A DNA stretch of 58,672 bases from Candidatus Methanoperedens sp. Its GTDB lineage: Archaea; Halobacteriota; Methanosarcinia; Methanosarcinales; Methanoperedenaceae. Under the pieces are notes generated by a model that saw only the letters and a program-made list of their open reading frames with translations, had not been told where the DNA came from and did not search any database. Location of the stretch: contig VEPN01000018.1 of assembly GCA_012026835.1 (NCBI GenBank), positions 1 to 58,672 on the forward strand. The letters run 5' to 3'. A program made the position numbers and the translations under genes. Every line of letters begins with the position of its first letter. Positions within the stretch are counted from its first letter, which is position 1. Shown one piece after another: positions 16,901 through 26,714 of this stretch.

Positions 16901-18826
16901 TATCGTACCAACCTTTCCTTTCTGGACAGACAGCCCGGTTTTGAACTCATTGTTCCGCTCTCCGCCGTTATCGTCATCATCAACGTAGTCTTTCGCACTC
17001 TGCATCGACCTCCTGCGCCCCCCGGCCTCGCCAATCGGGAAAAGCACATGCGGCGCAGGTTTCATCTCGCGCTTGTCCGATTTCTCGGGCCGCCCCATCC
17101 TGCCCCCTATCCTGATAGGCGCGCGGTTTCGGACAGTTATATTTCCCACTTTCAATATAGTGTCAATGATATTTGAGCCAGGTAAAGTCCACGTCTTTTT
17201 CAGGTTGGTGTCAAGTCCGAGGCATCTTAATAAAGGCAGTGGTTCATCAATATGAATATTTTTTTCGCGGACGACATGCGGGATAAGAAGAGTCTCAAGG
17301 ATGGTTTTTACCTCATCATCAACCGGGAAAGACAACTCTTCGGCGTATTTACCGTAATTCTGGATATATTCGGCAAGCGCTGCGTAATCTTCAAGTTTGA
17401 TATCATGCCATAAATAGGTGTATTTAGGATGCAACGGTACTTTGCATGTGTCGGATATGGAAAGTGCGCTTTCCTGGTCCGGATTTCTCAAATCTCCGAG
17501 TTCTTTTGTGGAAGTTTTCGCTGCAAGTTCCTGTATCCACCACTCATAGCAATAAGATGAGGGGACAAGGGGATGGTTGTTCTCAAGAAAATCCCCGAAG
17601 TTTATCAATATCTCACCGATATCAAGGATTTTCTGGACTGCAGGTCTTATTTTGAGAGCTTCTTCTGCCGTGTCCACCCTCAAAACATCCCCGTTAAATA
17701 AACGCACTGTCGGCCCCTCGATCGTATCCACGGGTGCTATACCTGCGGCTTTTCCAGGCCGCTCGACCTTTATCTGTGTGCCTGCTGCAATAAAATCGTC
17801 CATCAATATCATAGTGGCCGGGCTGATACCTGCGGCGGCAAAGCTTGTGTTCCTGCCCCTGCCGTACCTGAGCCTGAACCCGCCGGGTCTTGAGGGATAT
17901 GAGAATACTGGCCGTCCCGCTATAAGGTCCTGCAGGTACTTGTCCTTTGGTTTTAACTGCGCCGAGGCATCGTCGGTTTTTACTGTAACCACAAATTTCT
18001 CAAGAAAATTCCAGCCTGCAAGCTTCAATTTATCCACATGCTTTTTCACTTTTGGCGCTTTCAGGGCAATTCCTTCTGCAATGACAAGCGCCATGCCGCC
18101 GCGTATCCTGTTCGTCTCGATGCGCGGGAGGTCTCTTCGGCCTTCTACTTCAGCTTCTTCCGTGGGCTCACCGTCTATGCAGATCGGGCAATTACTGACA
18201 ATAAGCCTTATTTCATCATCTGTGGGCAGGTACTGAAGATGGACATTCCTATGATACGCACCGATTTCTTCAACGTACCTTTCCACCTCTTCAGGCCGCG
18301 GAATGAAGCGGTTGATACCCAGGCTTCCCCTGATATAGTCAGCTGCAAGAACGGATAGCGCCTGTGCCGTGCCGCCTGCGCTGCGTATTGGTCCTGCGTA
18401 ATATATCCTTATGTATTCCGTGCCGTCGTCGTTCTTTGCAAGGTCTATTTTTGCTATGCCTTCTATGGGCGCTGCCACCACCCCTTCTGTGAGGACGGCC
18501 ATAGATATCCTGACAGCGGCTTCGATGGCATCCCTCTTTGATTCAAACTGTTTTATCTTACCACTTGCCACTTCAAAACCAAGCTGCAACGAAGCCTCCT
18601 CGCGTGACATGGTGGATTCAAGCTCCCGCAGCCGTTTTGCCACTCCCTCGACGCCGATGAGCTTCTCAACTCTGTCTGCAAGGTCCTTAGCTATCGGTAT
18701 TTCAGCGGACGAAACAGGGTCTGCGCCGTTAGCACGTGCGCGATTGGCAAGTTCGATGGCACGGGAAAGCCCGGATTCGAGGCTGTTGAAATAAGCCAGC
18801 ATTGCATCGCTTGCAGCGAATTTCAT
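13997..18826 (-). CDS. polC: DNA polymerase D large subunit DP2, with intein
   Basis: This 1609-codon gene encodes the catalytic subunit of the archaeal replicative polymerase PolD. Removing the 468-residue intein leaves 1141 residues, normal for DP2. A zinc-binding region ([16 protein letters not shown], then [16 protein letters not shown]) lies near residues 650-700. The catalytic CDGDED motif follows the intein directly. A second zinc motif ([16 protein letters not shown]) and a short C-terminal tail ([11 protein letters not shown], probably for PCNA binding) complete it. The small subunit DP1 is not in the window. The reading frame is intact throughout, which argues for good sequence quality here. 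Start is the ATG at 18826; a strong Shine-Dalgarno is not obvious. Confidence 0.95.
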   Translation of the reverse strand: MKFAASDAMLAYFNSLESGLSRAIELANRARANGADPVSSAEIPIAKDLADRVEKLIGVEGVAKRLRELESTMSREEASLQLGFEVASGKIKQFESKRDAIEAAVRISMAVLTEGVVAAPIEGIAKIDLAKNDDGTEYIRIYYAGPIRSAGGTAQALSVLAADYIRGSLGINRFIPRPEEVERYVEEIGAYHRNVHLQYLPTDDEIRLIVSNCPICIDGEPTEEAEVEGRRDLPRIETNRIRGGMALVIAEGIALKAPKVKKHVDKLKLAGWNFLEKFVVTVKTDDASAQLKPKDKYLQDLIAGRPVFSYPSRPGGFRLRYGRGRNTSFAAAGISPATMILMDDFIAAGTQIKVERPGKAAGIAPVDTIEGPTVRLFNGDVLRVDTAEEALKIRPAVQKILDIGEILINFGDFLENNHPLVPSSYCYEWWIQELAAKTSTKELGDLRNPDQESALSISDTCKVPLHPKYTYLWHDIKLEDYAALAEYIQNYGKYAEELSFPVDDEVKTILETLLIPHVVREKNIHIDEPLPLLRCLGLDTNLKKTWTLPGSNIIDTILKVGNITVRNRAPIRIGGRMGRPEKSDKREMKPAPHVLFPIGEAGGRRRSMQSAKDYVDDDDNGGERNNEFKTGLSVQKGKVGTIKVQIGQRICPSCKIRTFKNRCSCGKFTHPFLRCESCGIEVNKPVCPKCKKETTSVTEMDIDFKSECLNALNNVGERDTLEIKCVLGLTSKNKTPEPLEKGALRAKHDVVMFKDGTVRYDLSDLPLTHIRPKEIGVPVSKLKELGYVNDAYGKPLVDDNQVLELKVQDIVVSKDCGEYLLKTARFIDDLLTRYYKVEPYYNIQDIDGLIGKLVIGLAPHTSAGVLGRLVGFTSASVGYAHPFFHAAKRRNCFHGDEKILVYRGDGFELLTIRELVEGNLAGKNEKDDFGTEYRKIHGLKTFAFNLQTKRFELAEITYVSKHIAPDKLIEIRTKSGRKIVVTKDHMFPDRTGGKVRAQDANELLIPWNLKRPAVKNQENINLLSIADTEDIMIRTDSEVFDEDIPFSQISNSLGMSYKTFTNYIYRKSYPLEIVNRFNPDVIDTGNYMLGSKRDKVSIKPGITVDDDFLLLLGFYLAEGFIKRNQKNCHQVSITATKEWARDILKEKINDVFGLSPNISGNHVTICSRFVLELFENLKIGKDAKTKRVPDFVYALPKDKISAFLRGYFAGDGSCSLQSTLEVNVTSVNKWLIDAVSFLLMFSGIKHSIYEEERKIKSDLILKFYGKPKLLHSYKIRIYGSEAGKFIKEIGFLGEKQKRAEELLKKWLAKKGSSRTSFDEDVFIDKVIEKKEISSQDKYVYNLTVDTHHSLICSGITTFQCDGDEDCVMLLMDGLLNFSRSYLPDKRGGQMDAPLVLTTRIDPNEVDKEAHNVDVLFQYPLEFYEATTQFKNPKDIVKLMDTVSGRLGTPAQYEGFGFTHDTANIAAGPKNSAYKTLGTMIEKMDAQLALARKIKAVDPQDVAERIINSHFLPDLIGNLRSFSKQKVRCTKCNAKYRRPPLRGTCPRCGGNIVLTVHEGSVKKYLETSLRIADEYNVRHYTKQRLELLELEMKSLFESDKVKQKGLADFM
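14750..16153 (-). other. DP2 intein with LAGLIDADG homing endonuclease and C-terminal Gln
   Basis: The intein covers residues 892-1359 of the DP2 precursor. It starts at Cys ([15 protein letters not shown]) after the extein AKRRN. It ends [16 protein letters not shown] just before the +1 Cys of CDGDED. Block B is VVTKDHMF (T-x-x-H). Two LAGLIDADG-type helices, [10 protein letters not shown] and [10 protein letters not shown], mark a homing endonuclease. The last residue is Gln rather than Asn, and the penultimate is Phe rather than His. A PolII intein of Pyrococcus abyssi with C-terminal Gln at the corresponding gene is known to splice, so activity is plausible. Insertion directly at the catalytic Asp motif means the polymerase is inactive until splicing occurs. 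Confidence 0.93.
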
Positions 18827-18983
18827 ATATTACAGACTCCCCAGGATGCCATCCTTTCTCCGGTTACCTGACGTATTTTGACCATCGACCCGATTAACAT
18901 TACTTCTACTTTTCAGGCTTTTATAAGATATAGACTATTGCCTGAAGGATATGACTGAGGAACTGAATAGTAAGTATTAAATA

Positions 18984-19421
18984 TTGTTAATTATATTCTG
19001 TTCGCTGAGGGATACTATAAAGCTTGAATCAAATGATTTCGTAAGGGTACTTGCAGTAGTGGCAGGTATGGCTTTTGCTATGATTTCCGTTGCTTACGGC
19101 ATTACTTACATGTTTGTAGGCGGAAATATCAGATTTCCTGTTGAGCCATATTATATCCTCCTGATGTTTGCTATCGGTTTTGTCCTGTTCTCGGTGTACA
19201 TTGAGAAAAAAAGGGAGGATGCCGTCTATCCGTGGTCGCTTTTAGGCGGCGCAATAGTATCGGCAATATTTTCGTTCATAATTACTGCTGCACTTGGCGG
19301 CATGAGATATATATGGGAGAAAGGTTTCACAGGTCTTGGTACGGATACACTTGTTTATGCCCTGTCGATTTGCATCATTCTCAGTATGATTTTGCTGAAT
19401 CTTGTAAGGCATAAATTGTGA
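18984..19421 (+). CDS. Hypothetical four-helix membrane protein
   Basis: This 145-residue protein has about four transmembrane segments (VLAVVAGMAFAMISVAYGIT; YYILLMFAIGFVLFSVYI; SLLGGAIVSAIFSFIITAAL; YALSICIILSMILLNL). The loop between helices 2 and 3 is charged (EKKREDAVYPW) and probably cytosolic. The TTG start at 18984 is weak; a later start near codon 13 is possible. It is divergent from polC and convergent with aglB, whose stop is only 4 bp away. I do not recognise the family. Its place next to aglB could hint at an envelope role, but that is a guess. Confidence 0.65.
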   Translation: MLIIFCSLRDTIKLESNDFVRVLAVVAGMAFAMISVAYGITYMFVGGNIRFPVEPYYILLMFAIGFVLFSVYIEKKREDAVYPWSLLGGAIVSAIFSFIITAALGGMRYIWEKGFTGLGTDTLVYALSICIILSMILLNLVRHKL

Positions 19422-19424
19422 AAA

Positions 19425-22130
19425 CTAAACAAGATCAAGTCTCACAGTGTTTCCTTCCATGACATCCCTTTCGCCAACATCGATCTGCTTTGATACATTA
19501 CCTGCTGTCACATTATAAGCGCCTTGCGGTTTTGTATCAAATCGCGTGTATCCGCTTTCAGAGATCGGGCCCAGTGTTGAGTAAGGTACTGTAAAGGAGT
19601 ACGTACCATCCGAAGTGGTTGTCTGGGAGTACTGGATATCTCTTCCGATATTGGTTTTAATGGTATTTGAGAGGGTAACCGTAGTATTTGATGGTGCACG
19701 CCCTGTGATAACTGCACCTTTCACATGTTCGAATATCTTGACAAAACCTGAGTATTCAAGGGGCAAATTCCCTCCATAGAATTGATTGTACCAGTATTTT
19801 CCTGTGCAATAATAATTATTAGCACATACAGCCGTCGGCTTGCCATTGCCATCATTAGCCAATCCTACTTCCACATTGCCTCCTCGTATTTGATTATTTA
19901 CATTGGATTCGTGTACAAGACGGTAAGTCTTCAAGCCATTGCCATCAAATATGTGAAGCTTTGCTTCCATAGTGTTCATATATTTCGGTGACGGAATGGC
20001 AACTGTCCTCCCGGAGATCTGGGCAGGTACATAATAATCCTCCCCTGTATTGTCCCAATCTCCAAAAATTGACATGATCGAATAAGCCATATATGCATCG
20101 CTCACAACATATCTTGCACCGGGTTTTCTATTTATACCCAGTTCATCGAGAACCTTATTTGCCTCATTTTCGGTTTGCGCTATAAGGAAAGTTGAAGCAC
20201 CGGGTAGATGCTGGCCGCCACTGCCTCCACCTATACCTGCCTGGAAGGGATTCGCGTTAGGGATCCTGCGTCCCCAGTAAGTAATTACATGGCCGTAGTC
20301 CCACCAGCTCATCACGCCATAAGCGGTTTCAGGGTAAGGATATGTACTACCGTTTTTGGGTTTCTGGTATATGGCATAATAATCCAGGCCAGGATCAGGT
20401 GTGTTGTAGCGCATCCAGGTCAGGGCATCGTGCCATTCAAAAAAACCCGGACTGAGTGAACCCACTGTTGTATATTGCATAGACATGTTGAAAGGGGACT
20501 CGCCAAACGGCAAAAATCCGACCACCGCGATCAGAATTATTAAGGAAAGGACATGCTGTACCTCGATCTTTTTTGCAGATTCGCTAACATTGTTCGAATT
20601 AAAGTTTTTCCACCCTGCCATATCCAGAACTTTTGAAACAAGAAAGCCTGAAAGTATTGCCACGTTTATTGAGTAGTAATAAGCGAACCTGTCCTGGGCT
20701 AATAGTATGGCAAGGATAAAAACGCTCCAGACAGTTATCAATGTATATTCTGCCCTGGGTTTTTTTATGATATTATAACAGAGGACTATAATTGCAATAT
20801 AAGCAATATAAAAATTATAACCATAATTTCCAAATATATCGTTTAGAATATATCCACTATAGTCACCGATCGGGATTCCTATATAAACTAAATAGTATCC
20901 AATACCAGAGTAAAAATTCAGAAAGTTTCTCATATAAGGCATGGCTTCAGCAATTGTCGCTGTGCCTCCCACATGCGGCGTAAATATGAATTCCCAATTG
21001 CCTACAGTGGCGCCATATAAATCAGGTGTCAATATCTTCATGGCAATCAGAATAACTAAAGACGCGGCTGCGACAAACAATGAATAATGATAAACGCTAA
21101 GTTCCCGCTTGCTTATCTCTTTTGAAGCCAGTGTCAGGAATGCAAAAAAAACCGCAAACCCACCAAATACAACAGGGTGCAGCATGGAGTAAAACATGGG
21201 GTTAAATCCATAGTCTAATTGAATATACGGCAGTACCATAATCGTTACAATTACATAGGCAACAATACCTACAAACCCGAGGTATACCGTGGATTTTCCC
21301 CTGGAATAATCAATAATGTACTGTATTATAAAAAAAATACCAATCACGACAGCGAAGAACACACCGCTGGTCCAGCTAAGCATGTAAGCCCCGAAAAATA
21401 TTCCTGCTAAAACCGAATATGCAAGAGGTTTCTTTAAGGCTGCCCAATCCCTGTTGCGCAGGTGATCAAATGTGACGTTTTCTGATCTTTTTACGGCCAT
21501 AACGAAAAACATAATTGTAATTATCAGGAAAAATACTTCAGCAGCATGATTATCTGTAAATCCAAGTGTTGTCCTGTTGAGGAACTGGCCGGGAAGGATG
21601 GAAATTAAGAAAGCCCCTATTAATCCTGCTTTCTCTCCTGAGAGTTCTTTGCCGATAAAGTAAACCGGGAATACTATGAGCGCACCCAGCACTGCAGGGA
21701 AGAATGCGCCAACTGTATCTATGACTGTCTGGGACGGCATCCCGCCGTTTATGAATAAACCCCCAACCAGGGCAAAAAAGGCGATCATCTGGTCAAATAA
21801 CGGCCCCCAGTGCAACTGGTTTCCACGAGGGTATAAGGTGAACGCATCGTAAAATATCCTGTGGGGGAAAAAGTTGATTGTGTTTTCCACAAGTCTCATA
21901 TGGAAGACAGCGTCGTCGATGGCAAAACCCGTAGCTACCCCGTTGTTAAAGGTTGCATTAATAGGTATTATTCCTCTGATATAGAACGAGAACAGGAATA
22001 TTGCAGTGAGCAGGACATACGATACATATTTTATTGGGATATTCCCTTTGTAACCGCTTTTCCCATCTGGTTCTGTTTTCTTTTTTTCAGGTTTTCCTTT
22101 ATAATTTTTATTTGATTTTACTTTAGCCAA
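19425..22130 (-). CDS. aglB: Oligosaccharyltransferase AglB (STT3 family)
   Basis: This 901-residue membrane enzyme moves a lipid-linked glycan to Asn in N-x-S/T sequons of secreted and S-layer proteins. About 13 membrane helices follow a basic cytosolic N-terminus. The first external loop carries the acidic motif near TGFAIDDAVFHMRL (residues 65-80). The catalytic WWDYG motif lies near residues 609-613 in the external C-terminal domain. The final 150 residues form a beta-rich extension that includes VTAGNVSKQIDVGE. Length is typical of Methanosarcinales AglB. It lies downstream of two glycosyltransferase genes and a small membrane protein on the same strand, together an N-glycosylation locus. 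Confidence 0.94.
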   Translation of the reverse strand: MAKVKSNKNYKGKPEKKKTEPDGKSGYKGNIPIKYVSYVLLTAIFLFSFYIRGIIPINATFNNGVATGFAIDDAVFHMRLVENTINFFPHRIFYDAFTLYPRGNQLHWGPLFDQMIAFFALVGGLFINGGMPSQTVIDTVGAFFPAVLGALIVFPVYFIGKELSGEKAGLIGAFLISILPGQFLNRTTLGFTDNHAAEVFFLIITIMFFVMAVKRSENVTFDHLRNRDWAALKKPLAYSVLAGIFFGAYMLSWTSGVFFAVVIGIFFIIQYIIDYSRGKSTVYLGFVGIVAYVIVTIMVLPYIQLDYGFNPMFYSMLHPVVFGGFAVFFAFLTLASKEISKRELSVYHYSLFVAAASLVILIAMKILTPDLYGATVGNWEFIFTPHVGGTATIAEAMPYMRNFLNFYSGIGYYLVYIGIPIGDYSGYILNDIFGNYGYNFYIAYIAIIVLCYNIIKKPRAEYTLITVWSVFILAILLAQDRFAYYYSINVAILSGFLVSKVLDMAGWKNFNSNNVSESAKKIEVQHVLSLIILIAVVGFLPFGESPFNMSMQYTTVGSLSPGFFEWHDALTWMRYNTPDPGLDYYAIYQKPKNGSTYPYPETAYGVMSWWDYGHVITYWGRRIPNANPFQAGIGGGSGGQHLPGASTFLIAQTENEANKVLDELGINRKPGARYVVSDAYMAYSIMSIFGDWDNTGEDYYVPAQISGRTVAIPSPKYMNTMEAKLHIFDGNGLKTYRLVHESNVNNQIRGGNVEVGLANDGNGKPTAVCANNYYCTGKYWYNQFYGGNLPLEYSGFVKIFEHVKGAVITGRAPSNTTVTLSNTIKTNIGRDIQYSQTTTSDGTYSFTVPYSTLGPISESGYTRFDTKPQGAYNVTAGNVSKQIDVGERDVMEGNTVRLDLV

Positions 22131-22288
22131 AGTACACCTCAGGACTGGATTATAGTGGATGTCACGATTTATAAAGATTATGGAAATTGGTATGCGTTAG
22201 ATAGATGTACGAAATAGATGTACGAGGTATTAAATATTATGGTTCGTAATGTAACGAACTAATTATAAGCTCCTGCCAGAGAATTTCT

Positions 22289-23521
22289 TTATTTTCTATC
22301 AACTTTAACTTCGATTTTTGAGCGGGCATCTGATATCTGCTCCCATTTATGTGCGGTCCCAAACATCATTAATTTCACCCCGCCGCTGAATAGCGCGAAC
22401 TCAAGCTGTAAAAATGACAGGAAAGTGATAATGATTTTTCTGGGGTTTATTTTTTTTTCAGTCTCAAGCTGCGTATTCATCGATTTTCCAATGAATAAAA
22501 ATACCGCAATTGCATATATTGAAATTAGAGAGAAATACACACCTGCTAAAATCAAAGTTGAGATGAAATCAATGTATAAAGAAACTGCAATTGTGATAAC
22601 AGACAGGAATAAAGCAAAGGGAAGTACAAAATGTACAGCAAATTCAGCCGGGAAAATCAAAGTCCCGAAGTTGCCGTATTTTTTATTGAAGAGTATGTCC
22701 CTGTGCCACCAGAAAGATTGAATTAAACCCTGCGCCCGTCTTTCTTTCTGTTTTAACCTTGATTTACCTGATTGTGGAATGTTCTCGTAATATAAAGCAT
22801 CGGCAACATACAAAGCACGGTATCCCTTTTTTATCACACGGATCGCCATTTCGGTATCATCTGCGACTGAATTTTGTTGGGGCGCTTCCAGGGCTTCCCG
22901 CTTAAATGCCATGAACGGCCCGTTGAATACCATAGTGGAGCCAAGCCTGCTTTCAGCTGACCGTATCATGTCAAAAAGATCCCTGTATGACTGCTCGCTT
23001 TTCTGGTATATTGCCTCATTGGGATTGACAAGTATCTGTTTTCCGGTCACTGCGCCTACTTTACTGTCCGCAAGATACGGTAGTGATTTGACCAGTACGT
23101 CCCTATCAAGGAGAGCATCGGCATCCGTAATTACCACTATCTCGCCGTTTATTATTTTAAATACTTCAGCTAAAGCTGCTGATTTTCCAAGGCGCTCTGC
23201 CTGTTTTATTAGTTTTACCCTTTCATTACTTTTCACTTTATCCGGCGTCCCGTCGGTTGATGCGGAATCAATAACTATGATCTCAATTTTTTCTGGCGGA
23301 TAATTCAATCCAAGAGTATTTTTTATTTTATCTTCGATAGTGGCAGCTTCGTTATAAGTGGGGATAATTACCGATATCAACGGCAGATAAGAATAATCCA
23401 GGTTAACTTTGAAATCTGCATTTGCATATTTAGCCAGCTTCTTATAATACCACAGGAAATAGATGCAGGTTAACAAAGTGATTGTAAGAGAAAAAAATAA
23501 TAACACTAAAAAGATGTCCAT
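22289..23521 (-). CDS. Membrane glycosyltransferase, family GT2
   Basis: This 410-residue GT2 enzyme has one N-terminal membrane helix (IFLVLLFFSLTITLLTCIYFLW), the GT-A catalytic domain, and three or four C-terminal helices. Motifs are SVIIPTYNEAATIEDKI near residue 50, the metal-binding VVITDADALLDRDV near 130, ADDTEMAIRVIKKGYRALYV near 220, and QKERRAQGLIQSFWWH, a Q-x-x-R-x-x form of the processive-GT2 motif. It would add a sugar from a nucleotide or dolichyl phosphate donor at the inner face of the membrane. It sits upstream of aglB and likely takes part in building its glycan. Donor and acceptor are unknown. Confidence 0.88.
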   Translation of the reverse strand: MDIFLVLLFFSLTITLLTCIYFLWYYKKLAKYANADFKVNLDYSYLPLISVIIPTYNEAATIEDKIKNTLGLNYPPEKIEIIVIDSASTDGTPDKVKSNERVKLIKQAERLGKSAALAEVFKIINGEIVVITDADALLDRDVLVKSLPYLADSKVGAVTGKQILVNPNEAIYQKSEQSYRDLFDMIRSAESRLGSTMVFNGPFMAFKREALEAPQQNSVADDTEMAIRVIKKGYRALYVADALYYENIPQSGKSRLKQKERRAQGLIQSFWWHRDILFNKKYGNFGTLIFPAEFAVHFVLPFALFLSVITIAVSLYIDFISTLILAGVYFSLISIYAIAVFLFIGKSMNTQLETEKKINPRKIIITFLSFLQLEFALFSGGVKLMMFGTAHKWEQISDARSKIEVKVDRK

Positions 23522-23595
23522 ATAATTAACCCTGGTTTTTATGATTCATGCGATGCTTATATCATATTTATATTTAATCAATAGTGATTTAATTT

Positions 23596-24450
23596 CTACA
23601 TGATACGCTCTTTCAGGAACCATCTCCACGAACCTGCTCTTGTAAGTTCACTTGTTCTTTCCAGCATATATCTGATATTCTTAAACCTTACCTGCCTGAG
23701 ATATAATTTTAAATTATCAAGAAGCAGGCTTCTCTGCTTGATTTTGAACTCATCCATATATTTTTTTGAAATTGAAATGGTTTCTTCTGTCTGCACACTC
23801 CTTGTTTTTTCATTGCAGGTTATAGCTGCGGGATGCTCCCTGAATTGTGTGAAACTCCTCCGGACTAATTCCATCTTACATTTTGACCCGACCCTGATAA
23901 AATAGTCATAATCAGATGCATATTTATATGCAATATCAAAATAACCAACCTTATCCAGAACCCTTTTGTGCAGAAAAGAAGCCGGCTGTAGTATTGTCAG
24001 GCAATACCCTCTCAGGACAAGAAACTCAAGATCAAATTTGGGTAAGTATAATGTATGTATAAATTCTCCGTTTTCGTTGATCATGTCCGGGTAACCGTAC
24101 ACGACATCCAGTTCTGGATCCTGATTAAATTCTTTAATAACCAGATTAATTATTCCAGGATAATACAGGTCATCAGTATTAAGACATGCCCAAATATCCC
24201 CATCCATCGCTTTTAGTCCTTTATTGATGGCATCATACATGCTTTTATCTTTGCCCTGGATAAGTTTTATATTCGCATCATATTTATTTTTAAAATTATT
24301 TATGATGTTAATTGTCTGGTCGGTGCTTCCACCATCGATAATGATTTGCTCTACTGTGAAATCATCCTTTTGACCCAGATGGACGCTTTTTAGGTTATTT
24401 TCAATATATTTCCCTGAATTCAAGGAAGGAGTTATTATAGAAACTTTCAT
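23596..24450 (-). CDS. Glycosyltransferase, family GT2 (WcaA/WcaE-like)
   Basis: This 284-residue soluble GT2 enzyme starts MKVSIITPSLNSGKYIENNL, then VEQIIIDGGSTDQTI, and has its acidic metal site in ACLNTDDLYYPG near residue 96. A later RVGSKCKM segment and a basic C-terminus may sit on the membrane surface. The form with TDD and the long insert YGYPDMINENGEF resembles colanic-acid type WcaE/WcaA transferases. It starts 1 bp after the upstream small membrane protein gene and is followed by another GT2 gene and aglB on the same strand. It very likely adds a sugar to the lipid-linked glycan or a surface polysaccharide. Confidence 0.87.
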   Translation of the reverse strand: MKVSIITPSLNSGKYIENNLKSVHLGQKDDFTVEQIIIDGGSTDQTINIINNFKNKYDANIKLIQGKDKSMYDAINKGLKAMDGDIWACLNTDDLYYPGIINLVIKEFNQDPELDVVYGYPDMINENGEFIHTLYLPKFDLEFLVLRGYCLTILQPASFLHKRVLDKVGYFDIAYKYASDYDYFIRVGSKCKMELVRRSFTQFREHPAAITCNEKTRSVQTEETISISKKYMDEFKIKQRSLLLDNLKLYLRQVRFKNIRYMLERTSELTRAGSWRWFLKERIM

Positions 24451-24451
24451 T

Positions 24452-24853
24452 TTATTTCATTTCTTCACTTTTCTTCATTTTTTTCAATAATCTATGCCAC
24501 TCATAGAAAAAAGAGACTAATCCCAGGAGCGCAATAAGTTCCAGCAATTCATATGTTGTATAATCCGGTGCATCTTTCTCAAGACCTTCAAAAAATTCAT
24601 GGATTACAAAAAAAAAGCCTGCGATGAAAATAAATATGCTACTTCGAAAAAAACTTGCTCTCTGCCCGATTAGATCATTCGGATTCTCCCTGCTTTTTCT
24701 TATGGATCTCCATGAAAGGGCTACCTGGATACCAAGATAAACCAGCACCAAGGAAAGTATTGCTATCATTCCTTCAATGATTTTATATAAGGTATAATCA
24801 TCAATAATGCTGCCTAACAATCTATCCATAGGTATTGCTACAGTTTTATTCAT
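24452..24853 (-). CDS. Small integral membrane protein, family copy 2 of 3
   Basis: This 133-residue protein has about four helices: an N-terminal hydrophobic segment AILSLVLVYLGIQVALSW, a middle ASFFRSSIFIFIAGFFFVIHEFFEGLE, and a C-terminal LLELIALLGLVSFFYEWHRLLKKM. It is a homologue by eye of 1629-2009 and 49982-50590. The His-Glu pair in the middle helix is shared with the third copy (IFHELVEE) and may bind metal or take part in catalysis, though this is only inferred. It leads the glycosyltransferase-aglB unit, with 1 bp between its stop and the next start. An 18-bp sequence upstream also occurs upstream of the GXGXG gene. Confidence 0.72.
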   Translation of the reverse strand: MNKTVAIPMDRLLGSIIDDYTLYKIIEGMIAILSLVLVYLGIQVALSWRSIRKSRENPNDLIGQRASFFRSSIFIFIAGFFFVIHEFFEGLEKDAPDYTTYELLELIALLGLVSFFYEWHRLLKKMKKSEEMK

Positions 24854-24882
24854 TTATAATCATTTCGTGTCAGAACAACAAG

Positions 24883-24900
24883 ATTTGGGTATAATCTTGG
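24883..24900 (-). promoter_or_regulatory. 18-bp motif shared with the region before 49079
   Basis: On the minus strand this reads ccaagattatacccaaat, 30-47 bp upstream of the start of the 24452-24853 gene. The identical 18 bases occur on the plus strand at 49020-49037, upstream of the GXGXG gene. Both copies are at promoter distance and point toward the gene. It could be a shared activator site or a core promoter. It also lies 39-56 bp before the divergent gene at 24939. Confidence 0.5.
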
Positions 24901-24938
24901 AAAAACAACTTAAATAATAAAATAGTTGTTATATCACT

Positions 24939-25130
24939 ATGACAAAAACGAGCCCGATTATGACGGCTTCAACAGCAGCGATATTGTATTTTGTTATATT
25001 TATAATATTGAAATATTTTCTACAAAATAAAACATTGGACTGGCAAAGTGCAGTATCAGGGGCCTTTTTTTTCTGGATCTTCATTTTCCTTGTGCATTAT
25101 CTCATGAACAGATCCAAGCAGGCTGTCTGA
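24939..25130 (+). CDS. Small two-helix membrane protein
   Basis: This 63-residue protein has two predicted membrane helices (AAILYFVIFIILKYFL and GAFFFWIFIFLVHYLM) joined by a short polar loop NKTLDWQSAVS, with a basic C-terminus. A TATA-like sequence (cttaaataat, 24909-24918) lies 21-30 bp before the ATG, so the transcript would be nearly leaderless. It is divergent from the glycosylation unit and convergent with ahbC. I do not recognise the family; it looks like the small membrane proteins often found near envelope genes in Methanosarcinales. Confidence 0.6.
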   Translation: MTKTSPIMTASTAAILYFVIFIILKYFLQNKTLDWQSAVSGAFFFWIFIFLVHYLMNRSKQAV

Positions 25131-25158
25131 GACGGTATGCTTTATAAGAGAAAGGCTG

Positions 25159-26361
25159 CTATTTATTTTCGTCGTAGCCAATTTCTTCCCTGGTCAGGTA
25201 GCACGCCGGGTCATCTGCCCATACATTGCCATGAATAGCCTCTGCACGCACCCTGAAATTCCCATTGCATATATCAAACCATTTGCATTTTGCACATCTG
25301 TCCGCATTCGCTTTTATAAGGTTTTTCCTGTTCTTGAGGCCAGCCATAAGTTCATTGCTCGTATCCATCCATATCTGGCTGAACTTCCTTTCCTTTACAT
25401 TCCCAAAGGAATAATGTCTCCAGAACTGGTCTGCATGCACTGAACCATCCCACGAGACGCATGCAATGCCTATTCCTGAAGAATTGCCCTGGTTCATCTG
25501 GAGAAGCTCGAAAACATCGGCTGCGCGTTTTGGGTCTTCTCTTAGCAGGCGGAAGTAAATATAGGGGCCATCACAATGGTTATCCACGGTCAAAACTTCC
25601 ATGGGAAAACCTTTATCATGCATTTCTTTTGTTTTGTCCATTATGAGATCAAGTGTTTTCCTGCTTTCTTCATGGGTCAGGTCCTCTTTTACAAGTTTTG
25701 AGCCCCGCCCGGCATAAACAAGATGGTAAAAGCATACCCGCGGGATTCTTTCTTTTTCAAGAAGGTCGAATATGGCAGGTACGTCCTTCACGTTTTTCTT
25801 GTTAATCGTAAAACGCAGGCCGACCTTGATGCCTTCGGCAAGACAATTACGCATGCCTTGCAGTGCAAGATCAAAAGCGCCATTTACTCCCCTGAACCTG
25901 TCGTTTGTTTCTCTCATGCCGTCCAGCGACACACCAACATAAGAGAGCCCTATTTCTTTTAAGATTTTTGCCATCTTTTTATCGATGAGCGTGCCATTCG
26001 TTGATATGACCGCACGCATACCTTTTGACCTGGCATACTGGGCAAGTTCGGGAAGATCCTGACGCATAAGAGGCTCGCCCCCCGAGAATAGTATGACGGG
26101 AGCCCCGAATTGTGAAAGATCATCAATCAGGTCTTTGCCCTGTTGTGTTGTCAGTTCGTTCTTGTACTCGATGTCCTTTGACTGGGCATAACAATGTACG
26201 CAGCGGAGGTTGCATCGCCTCCCCATATTCCATACTACAACAGGTTTCTTATCTTTTGAGAATTGCAATAAGTGCGAAGGTAGTTTGCCCGAATCGCGCC
26301 CGTATCTGAGGGCATCGGAAGGTTCGACTGTCCCGCAGTATAGTTTAGAAATTCCTATCAT
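25159..26361 (-). CDS. ahbC: 12,18-didecarboxysiroheme deacetylase AhbC (radical SAM/SPASM)
   Basis: This 400-residue radical-SAM protein closely resembles archaeal AhbC, which removes two acetate side chains from 12,18-didecarboxysiroheme on the siroheme-dependent haem b pathway. The N-terminus MIGISKLYCGTVEPSDALRY is typical. The radical-SAM cluster motif is RRCNLRCVHCYA (C-x3-C-x2-C) near residue 50, followed by FSGGEPLMR. The C-terminal SPASM-type cysteines lie in CAKCKWFDICNG and DDPACYL. The related NirJ and AhbD are alternatives, but the N-terminus favours AhbC. A HesB-like gene lies upstream on the same strand. Haem synthesis fits an organism with many multihaem cytochromes, as expected of Methanoperedens. 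Confidence 0.85.
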   Translation of the reverse strand: MIGISKLYCGTVEPSDALRYGRDSGKLPSHLLQFSKDKKPVVVWNMGRRCNLRCVHCYAQSKDIEYKNELTTQQGKDLIDDLSQFGAPVILFSGGEPLMRQDLPELAQYARSKGMRAVISTNGTLIDKKMAKILKEIGLSYVGVSLDGMRETNDRFRGVNGAFDLALQGMRNCLAEGIKVGLRFTINKKNVKDVPAIFDLLEKERIPRVCFYHLVYAGRGSKLVKEDLTHEESRKTLDLIMDKTKEMHDKGFPMEVLTVDNHCDGPYIYFRLLREDPKRAADVFELLQMNQGNSSGIGIACVSWDGSVHADQFWRHYSFGNVKERKFSQIWMDTSNELMAGLKNRKNLIKANADRCAKCKWFDICNGNFRVRAEAIHGNVWADDPACYLTREEIGYDENK

Positions 26362-26432
26362 CCTTTTTCTCCTGATATATGTTCGACATATTACGAATTA
26401 ACTTTATATAAAGATTTTCTTTATTAACATAG

Positions 26433-26702
26433 TCAGTATAAATTTATAACTAATCCTTTATTCTCTTCGAATCTTATCTCTATCGTTGATGAATTATCTA
26501 CCAGATATTTTTCTATATGCACAATGATTCCATCCTGCCTGTAAGTAGAATCCCCGGAAAGTGGTTTTTTTACAGGGGCAATTTCAAACCGCTTACAACA
26601 TCCGCCCCCGCTCACAAAAACACGCACAGATTCTGTATTCTCTCTTGCCAGAGTCTTTTTTATGAACGAGATAGCCTTATTATCTATAATAAGTTTGTTC
26701 AT
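26433..26702 (-). CDS. HesB/IscA-like protein
   Basis: This 89-residue protein looks like a divergent member of the A-type (IscA/HesB) fold: an N-terminal helix DNKAISFIKKTLA, the strand VRVFVSGGGCCKRFEIAPV near residue 26-44, and a C-terminal FEENKGLVINLY. Classical A-type carriers have a C-terminal Cys-Gly-Cys motif that is absent here. Only the Cys-Cys pair in GGGCC remains, so it may bind metal differently or not hold a [4Fe-4S] cluster. It is 71 bp upstream of ahbC on the same strand and could support its clusters. Confidence 0.6.
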   Translation of the reverse strand: MNKLIIDNKAISFIKKTLARENTESVRVFVSGGGCCKRFEIAPVKKPLSGDSTYRQDGIIVHIEKYLVDNSSTIEIRFEENKGLVINLY

Positions 26703-26714
26703 TATTGTTATTCC

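Noticed and set aside
17577-18236. 219-codon frame antisense to polC
   Set aside because: Shadow of the DP2 coding frame; no domain, no start signal.
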